From Gossypium raimondii (taxonomy: Eukaryota; Streptophyta; Magnoliopsida; Malvales; Malvaceae): 64,000 nucleotides of DNA. How positions within the stretch are numbered: position 1 is the first letter of the stretch; each line of letters starts with the position of its first letter. The DNA is taken from contig NC_068576.1 in assembly GCF_025698545.1 (NCBI RefSeq), forward strand, positions 689,501 to 753,500, in the 5' to 3' direction. The notes under the pieces are model-generated. The model had not been told where the DNA came from, did no database searches, and saw nothing but the letters and a program-made list of their open reading frames with translations. This document shows positions 58,861 to 64,000 of the stretch, one piece after another. The position numbers and the translations under genes are program-made.

Positions 58861-60560
58861 ATTAATTAATTGTTCTTTTAGCATCCATGAACTGTTTTTT
58901 TGTTATATTTACTATTGATATTTATTTAATTTACATGTATGAGATCGTTTTAAGAAGTTCAAAAGGGTAAAAAATGTCAAATATTATGTGAATAACACAT
59001 TGCTTATACAACCTTTACGGGGCAGAATAGTAGAATTGTTTTATTTAATTATATATGAAAATAATTATCCTTTACTTTTCATATTTAATCACTTTTAATT
59101 ACAAGACTAATTTAAAACCATACGTATTTAAGTAAAAAAATTGGTTCAAGTTGTTTACTTTTTATCTTTTGTTTTGTTTAGCGGTAGTGCTAACTTTCAG
59201 GGGTAACGCCATAGAATTTTTTAGGGGTCGAAATTAAATTATAATTTTTAAGATAGTAAAAATGTAATTTTTAAATGATTAAATTGAAATTTTATCATTT
59301 TAGGAGGGATAAAGTGCAATTTAAAATTTGCTGATTTAAAAAATTTTAAAAATTTTAAAAGGTCAAAATGGAAAAAGAGCCCTTGCTAGCCTCCGAGCTG
59401 GCTATCGCCCATCAACCCTTTCTTTCTTATTCTCATTTACTACACATGTCTTCTCTCTTTTCAGTTTGCAGATCTATTTTATAAGTATCTTTATTGTCTT
59501 CGTAAGTTGTGATGGACATATGATGGTGTCTGCCGCTCACTAAAACTCCACCGGCCACCAATAGTTTTTCTTGGAAAGTGGGTGGTTTTTCGTCCACTTT
59601 TTAATTTGTTTCTATTTTGAAAGTATCTTAGAATAATAAATGATTTCACGTGTCGATTTGGACTCGTGTTGTCTTAAGTTTTATATGTTTTTTGTTTGTT
59701 TGTTTTTCCATTGTTCAATAAGTCTTCAATTTTAGAAGTTTTTGTCTGCTTTGTAGCACGTTTTTTTAGTTTTTCTTATGCATGTAATCTTAGCTTTACA
59801 AGTGATTTTAGGGATGGTTTTGTTGTCGTCCTCTCTGGTTTGGTGAGTTTTGCTCGCCGCTCTGGATCATCCGAGGTTAATTTTCTTATCGTATTAAGTG
59901 CTTGTATTAAAACTTTGTTATATTGATGCAGCTTGTCGTTCACTATCTACAACGAATATTTATTATTATTTCTCTAAATTATATAATTTCATTAATTGAA
60001 TGTATTAATGAATTTATTTATTTTTTTAAACAACAACTCTCGGATGGGTTGATGGAGTTAGATTAAGCATTGTTTTCCGTGCAACCTAGTTTCATTTCAA
60101 TTTTTAAAAGTTCTTTCTACTTTCAAGTCTTTCCCGTTTCAACTTTCAACTCTTCTTCAGTCTCCTTTTCTCCATATTCTTTCTTTTGTGTTCATCTTCT
60201 TCTTTTTCTTTACCAATGATTTTCAAAATATGAAAACACAAACGATTGTTGCAGTTTCTCAGTTCATCTTTCTGGTCTTCTTGTTTCTTCTAAATCATTC
60301 AGCTTCTGCTTGCTTAGTTTATCGATTTCACACTGCTTAAATTCAGGCTTTTTTATATTGGTTTTGAGATAGATAAAGATTGAGTGTTATTTTTTGGGGC
60401 TTGTTCTTCGGTTTGGATTAGATGAAAATGAACCCATCTTTTATCCATTTGTCCAGTTCTCGTAATTGACTATTTAATAACGGTTCAAAACAATTCACGG
60501 ACCGGGGCACCGGTTTAAACAATATTGGGGTTTGGTTGTCATCTGCTTCATGGTCCATAC
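58861..60560. other. AT/T-rich intergenic DNA upstream of the F-box gene
   Basis: Old repeat fragments ('ggggtcgaaattaaattat' near 59225) occur. A T-rich frame at 59696-59926 has no recognised domain. 60060-60370 is pyrimidine-rich. No gene is assigned. Confidence 0.35.
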
Positions 60561-60567
60561 CGGGACC

Positions 60568-60948
60568 CACGTGCTCATACGTCAAAGCAACCTCTTTTTA
60601 AGCAAAACACCTGTTTTCTCTACATCCTTCCACGTGTACCGGCAGTGCTCGTGCTAGCTGGGTTCAGTTTCAGATTTTCTTATTCCTTAAAATTAAACTA
60701 AGGCGCACTCGCGTCTCCCTACTCGCTTCCCATCCAACACGTGGAATCCCCTTGATATTTTCGAGCCACGAAAAAGATATTTCGGATTTGGTAATCTCAT
60801 CGACACGTACTCCCCCTAATCCTTTAGATTCTCCATCACGGCATTTCAGCAATGTGTGATCAACACGCGTCTTCTTCTTTCCAATGGAAAACCACCACGT
60901 GTGATGGGATCGGCAGCAGTAAAATATCCATTTCTCATACGACACGTG
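60568..60948 (+). promoter_or_regulatory. Cluster of five G-box/ABRE motifs before the F-box gene
   Basis: CACGTG occurs at 60568-60573, 60631-60636, 60738-60743, 60896-60901 and 60943-60948, i.e. five times in 381 bases ending 84 bases before the start codon. The last three have ACACGTG or CACGTGT context, close to the ABRE core for bZIP ABF/AREB factors and also used by PIF/bHLH factors. Arabidopsis EDL3 is ABA-responsive, so ABA control is plausible. The motifs are seen; regulation is inferred. Confidence 0.65.
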
Positions 60949-61031
60949 TGTTGAATTTTTTTTTGGGACACTGGTATTTTAGGATTGTTTGCATTGACCA
61001 TTGCTGTCTCAATGTTCAGAAAAAAAAAAAA

Positions 61032-61958
61032 ATGAGTGCTGCCCAGAGACGGCGAGTGAATGTTCATCCGAGTGATGAGCCTGAGTCGGATTACTCGGGG
61101 ATATTGAACGAGGGTATTCTCTTACTCGTCTTTGAGTCCATAAAATGGGACTTGCAGGTCCTTTGCTTGACTGCTTCGGTGAATCGCAAGCTTCGAGCTA
61201 TAGCGAAACGGTTGTTGTGGCGAAAGCTCTGCGTGTTTCGAGCGCCGTGCATGGTTGCAGCATTGGCCAACGGGGCACCTAATGGAAGAATTGGTGGTGG
61301 ATGGGATGCGCTCGCGAAGCTCATGTTTTTCTGCAGCGGTTGTGAGTCGACTCGTCATTTCATAGTCAGTCGGGCTATTCCGGGTCATTTCACCCGAGCT
61401 TCTCGGTTTTCGAAGACTTCGGGTCGGAGTTTCTTGGCCAAGAAGTGTCGGGGCGATTTGTTGTTCGTGAGTGACCCGTGCGAGCATCCAATGGGGGATA
61501 AGGAAGACGATCTGGGGATATTCCGAGGGGTATTTCGGGGATTCATGAGATCTAAGACAAGAGCCTGTTTGCTCAGACGGCAAGTACCGTTCGACGAGAG
61601 AGTGAGGTGCCCTTATTGTGGGACCCGAGTCTGGAGCATGACGGCGGCTCGGCTCGTCCCCAAGAGCGCGGCTAGGCGGCTCGGGTCGGGTGACCGAAGG
61701 CTGGAGTATTTCGTTTGTGTGAACGGGCACTTGCACGGGGCTTGCTGGCTCGTACCTCTGTCGTCCGATGAAGAAGTATGTGACGATGGGGAGGAAGACG
61801 TCGACGGCGACGACGATGATGTGAATGAAGATCATGCCGGCTATGATGAGGTCGATGGGGACGCGTGTAGCCATCAGACGGTGACAAATGGAAGCACGAG
61901 CTCGTTAGGGGAAGATGTTTTAGGAGGTGGGCCCATCGATTTATTGCTGAACTTGTAA
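61032..61958 (+). CDS. EID1-like F-box protein
   Basis: The intronless frame encodes 308 residues from ATG 61032. The frame is open further upstream to 60852, but that part lies over the G-box cluster and a poly-A run, and the ATG at 61032 begins the conserved region. Residues about 20-75 form the F-box: 'GILNEGILLLVFESIKWDLQ' then 'LCLTASVNRKLRAIAKRLLW'. The family-specific C-terminal half follows, with CPYCGTRVWSM, 'DRRLEYFVCVNGHLHGACWL' and VPLSSDE. An acidic Asp/Glu tail comes after. This matches EID1-like proteins (EDL1-3; EDL3 is 272 residues in Arabidopsis), substrate adaptors of SCF ubiquitin ligases in light and ABA signalling. EDL3 is the best guess because of the promoter motifs and the acidic tail, but the paralogue is not settled. 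Confidence 0.88.
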   Translation: MSAAQRRRVNVHPSDEPESDYSGILNEGILLLVFESIKWDLQVLCLTASVNRKLRAIAKRLLWRKLCVFRAPCMVAALANGAPNGRIGGGWDALAKLMFFCSGCESTRHFIVSRAIPGHFTRASRFSKTSGRSFLAKKCRGDLLFVSDPCEHPMGDKEDDLGIFRGVFRGFMRSKTRACLLRRQVPFDERVRCPYCGTRVWSMTAARLVPKSAARRLGSGDRRLEYFVCVNGHLHGACWLVPLSSDEEVCDDGEEDVDGDDDDVNEDHAGYDEVDGDACSHQTVTNGSTSSLGEDVLGGGPIDLLLNL

Positions 61959-62379
61959 TTAATGATTAAATTTTTGCGCGTATTATAAGAAAGAAACAGA
62001 TTAGCGGACCAGATTGGTTCTCTCTATGATTTTTCTTTTTTGTAATGTAAAATATGACGTGTCGAGTCTGGATTGGGTCCCATGGCTATGCTCTTTTGGC
62101 CTCATGTTAGAAACTGATTTTCTTGGGATTGAAAAATAATGACGTGGATTTTCTTATGGAGTTTAATTGGAACGGAAGCAGCCAATTGGTTCATAATTGT
62201 CCTCCTTTCCCGCCTTTTCTGTATGCTGTTTTTAATGAATTGGAATTTTGAGCCATGGAAATAAATCAAGATTAGTTCAATTTTTTTAAAAAATATTTTA
62301 ACCAATAAATAAAGAAAAAAACAATTATTCAATTACCTGTGTGAACTATGGGAAATTTACTATTTAGGTCACTTGGATC
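61959..62379. other. F-box gene 3' region and spacer
   Basis: It holds the 3' untranslated region of the F-box gene. No other feature is seen before the hAT-type MITE. Confidence 0.4.
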
Positions 62380-62782
62380 TAGACCTGTCCATGGACTGGG
62401 CGGCCTAGCCCGCCTGAAATATGGGAGGGTTCGGATAAAAATATAGGCCTGAAATATGGGATTGGGTAAAAAAACGAGGCCCGTTTAAAAAATGGACCGG
62501 GCTCGAGATCAACTTTTTGGCCCGAGTTTGGCCCAGCCCGACCTGAATATAATAAATATATATTTTTTATTTTTATTTTTTAATTTTAAAATACTTTAAA
62601 AATATTTTTATTTTTAAAATATTTTTTGTGTTTATTAAAAATCGGGTCGGGCCGGGCTCGGGCTTATTTTTTTTTTCGGGCCGGGCCTGGGCAAAATTTC
62701 AGGCCCATATTTCGGGCCGGGCCCAGGCCTAAGAGTCGGGCCGAAATTTTTTCCGGGCCCGGCCCGACCATGGACAGGTCTA
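62380..62782. mobile_element. hAT-like MITE, GGGCC-rich, intact ends
   Basis: Terminal inverted repeats TAGACCTGTCCATGG and CCATGGACAGGTCTA are perfect over 15 bases. An 8-base duplication CTTGGATC flanks the element (62372-62379, 62783-62790), as expected for hAT transposons. GC-rich arms surround an AT-rich centre; length is 403 bases. A decayed relative is at 46912-47195. Confidence 0.9.
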
Positions 62783-62834
62783 CTTGGATCGCATGGTAAA
62801 TTTTTTTGGCCCTTTTAACTTTAAAAAAAGTAAT

Positions 62835-63230
62835 TTTAGTTCTTTATTTAATTTTTTTACTCCTTCAGCCTTTGAACTTACATTTTTTTGTCAAATCATC
62901 CCAAATAAATGGAAACGTGTTTATTAACTTTGCTAGTATGATATACATGTAGATTGTCACGTAGATGATACGTCAACATTTAATTAATTTTAAAATTTAA
63001 AATATTAAAAATATATATAATTTTAATAAATTCAATGATTTTTAATTTTAAAAATAATTTTATATTTTTAAATTTTAAAAATTAATTAAATCTTGATATA
63101 TCAACCACGTGACAATTTACATGTATATCATACCATAAAGTTAATGAACGCGTTCTATCTATTTTAATGATTTGACAAAAAAACCGTAAGTTTAAAGACT
63201 GAAATGGAAACGATTGTTAACATTGAATGA
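62835..63230. mobile_element. AT-rich foldback element
   Basis: 'tatgatatacatgtagattg' on the left pairs with 'caatttacatgtatatcata' on the right. 'gtcacgtagatgatacgtca' pairs with 'gatatatcaaccacgtgaca', and outer blocks ('tttttttgtcaaatcatccc' against 'tgatttgacaaaaaaac') also match. The arms are about 170 bases. It is a MITE or a hairpin source. Confidence 0.6.
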
Positions 63231-63530
63231 TAAAATTGACTATAATAAAATTTTATTATAGTCGAGTGATAAAAATGAGTGTAAGATAACATTGAATTAA
63301 TGACGGTGACTAAAATAGAAACGATTGTTAACGGTGATGTACAATTTGTAATTTTTTTTATTTTCAGTGTCTAAAATAAAATTTATTAAAGTTGGGTAAC
63401 TAAATTGGTAGTTTGCACAAAAATAAATTACCTCAGAACTCTACATCAGCAGTGCATATATACTTGTAGTGGATCAAATAGTAGGAAACCAAATTTTCTT
63501 ACCAGCAGTAAGGAATATTCAGACAAGAAT

Positions 63531-64000
63531 TCAAGCCCCAATTTCGATAATCAATTCGGCAGCTGCAGTCGTAGCTCGGACACCACCGAGTCCAAGCAAA
63601 GCCATAGCTAGTTCTTCCTCGTTCCACCGTATCAATCCGTAGCTCAGCCTTTTCAAGACGTCAATATTGACGTCCAAAATCCACTTCTGGGTGCAACCTA
63701 CCATCAGGCTCACGAACCGTACTACGTATGCTCGCCAAGTCGCATAATCACATCCGAGTGATATTTTACCGTCTACTGCACTTGCAAGAAACTCCAAGTG
63801 TGATCCAAGAACTTTAGGTCTCCGTTTCGATGCTGGTGAGGCCGAGTCCACGCCCCATGCAAAGGTACCACAAAGCACTACAAAGTATGCAAGTGCATAA
63901 CCCCCTAGCATGGCAACTATACCTGCAGGTTCCCCTGCATCCTGGTCAGCTGAATGAGCTGATATAAACCAAGATGGTAGTGTTTCTTTGATCAGCGATT
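63531..64000 (-). CDS. MED33A: MED33A-type Mediator subunit, C-terminal exon (partial)
   Basis: The frame is open from the window edge (64000) to a stop at 63533-63531, giving about 155 C-terminal residues. It includes 'SLIKETLPSWFIS', 'AMLGGYALAYFVVLCGTFAW', 'SKRRPKVLGSHLEFLASAVD', 'DYATWRAYVVRFVSLMVGC' and 'RWNEEELAMALLGLGGV'. These match the C-terminus of Arabidopsis MED33A (RFR1) and MED33B (REF4), which belong to the Mediator tail and restrain phenylpropanoid gene expression. The A form is favoured by overall likeness, without a comparison. The full protein is about 1300 residues, so most of the gene lies beyond the window on the right. Confidence 0.88.
   Translation of the reverse strand, partial: SLIKETLPSWFISAHSADQDAGEPAGIVAMLGGYALAYFVVLCGTFAWGVDSASPASKRRPKVLGSHLEFLASAVDGKISLGCDYATWRAYVVRFVSLMVGCTQKWILDVNIDVLKRLSYGLIRWNEEELAMALLGLGGVRATTAAAELIIEIGA

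Noticed and set aside
61122-61874. 250-residue minus-strand frame
   Set aside because: It is the antisense shadow of the F-box gene, whose sense frame has clear family motifs.
1-64000. CRISPR arrays, bacterial operons, viral integrations
   Set aside because: None is seen. The repeats have transposon termini and target duplications, and all genes are plant nuclear genes with spliceosomal introns or known intronless plant families.

Overview
The window is AT-rich plant nuclear DNA from a dicot. Support for this comes from GT-AG introns, a chloroplast-targeted Sec translocase, plant-only gene families (EID1-like F-box, Mediator subunit 33, trichome birefringence-like) and dense retrotransposon and MITE insertions. 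The repeat types fit a Malvaceae genome such as cotton, but that assignment is inference from memory, not from a search.

Gene layout. 7.6-9.6 kb (+): a two-exon mitochondrial-type PPR protein. 10.6-16.1 kb (+): a complete 13-exon SCY2/SECY2 gene. 16.9-19.4 kb (-): a broken trichome birefringence-like (TBL) gene, tail-to-tail with SCY2. 20.8-22.3 kb (-): a complete four-exon SmD1 gene. 24.0-25.3 kb (-): an intronless apoplastic aspartic-protease-like (EDGP/xylanase-inhibitor type) gene. 28.1-28.6 kb (-): a small secreted eight-cysteine protein gene with a His/Arg-rich insert and one frame break. 39.4-42.8 kb (+): an eight-exon CUE-domain coiled-coil protein. 61.0-62.0 kb (+): an EID1-like F-box gene under a cluster of five G-boxes. 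63.5 kb to the window end (-): the last exon of a MED33A-type Mediator subunit.

Repeat layout. A solo LTR (532-2573, target duplication AAAGT) sits inside a terminal-inverted-repeat element. A second element at 50.97-56.03 kb is split by a solo LTR (51075-55784, target duplication GACTT), which is itself split by a related solo LTR (52274-54488, target duplication GTATG). Between 28.36 and 36.02 kb a unit of about 3.8 kb is repeated head-to-tail. It carries the 5' part of the eight-cysteine gene, a truncated gypsy-like LTR and part of a long copia-type LTR; the second copy continues into a tRNA-iMet-type primer binding site. Several MITEs with readable target duplications are present (two PIF/Harbinger-like copies, one hAT-like), plus many AT-rich foldback elements.

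The genes do not form a functional cluster. They are ordinary single genes separated by repeat-rich DNA. The points most worth a second look are the tandem duplication with its odd pattern of differences between copies, the triple nesting of solo LTRs with internally homogenised repeat cores, the G-box cluster before the F-box gene and the TBL pseudogene. No previously undescribed system is clearly visible.
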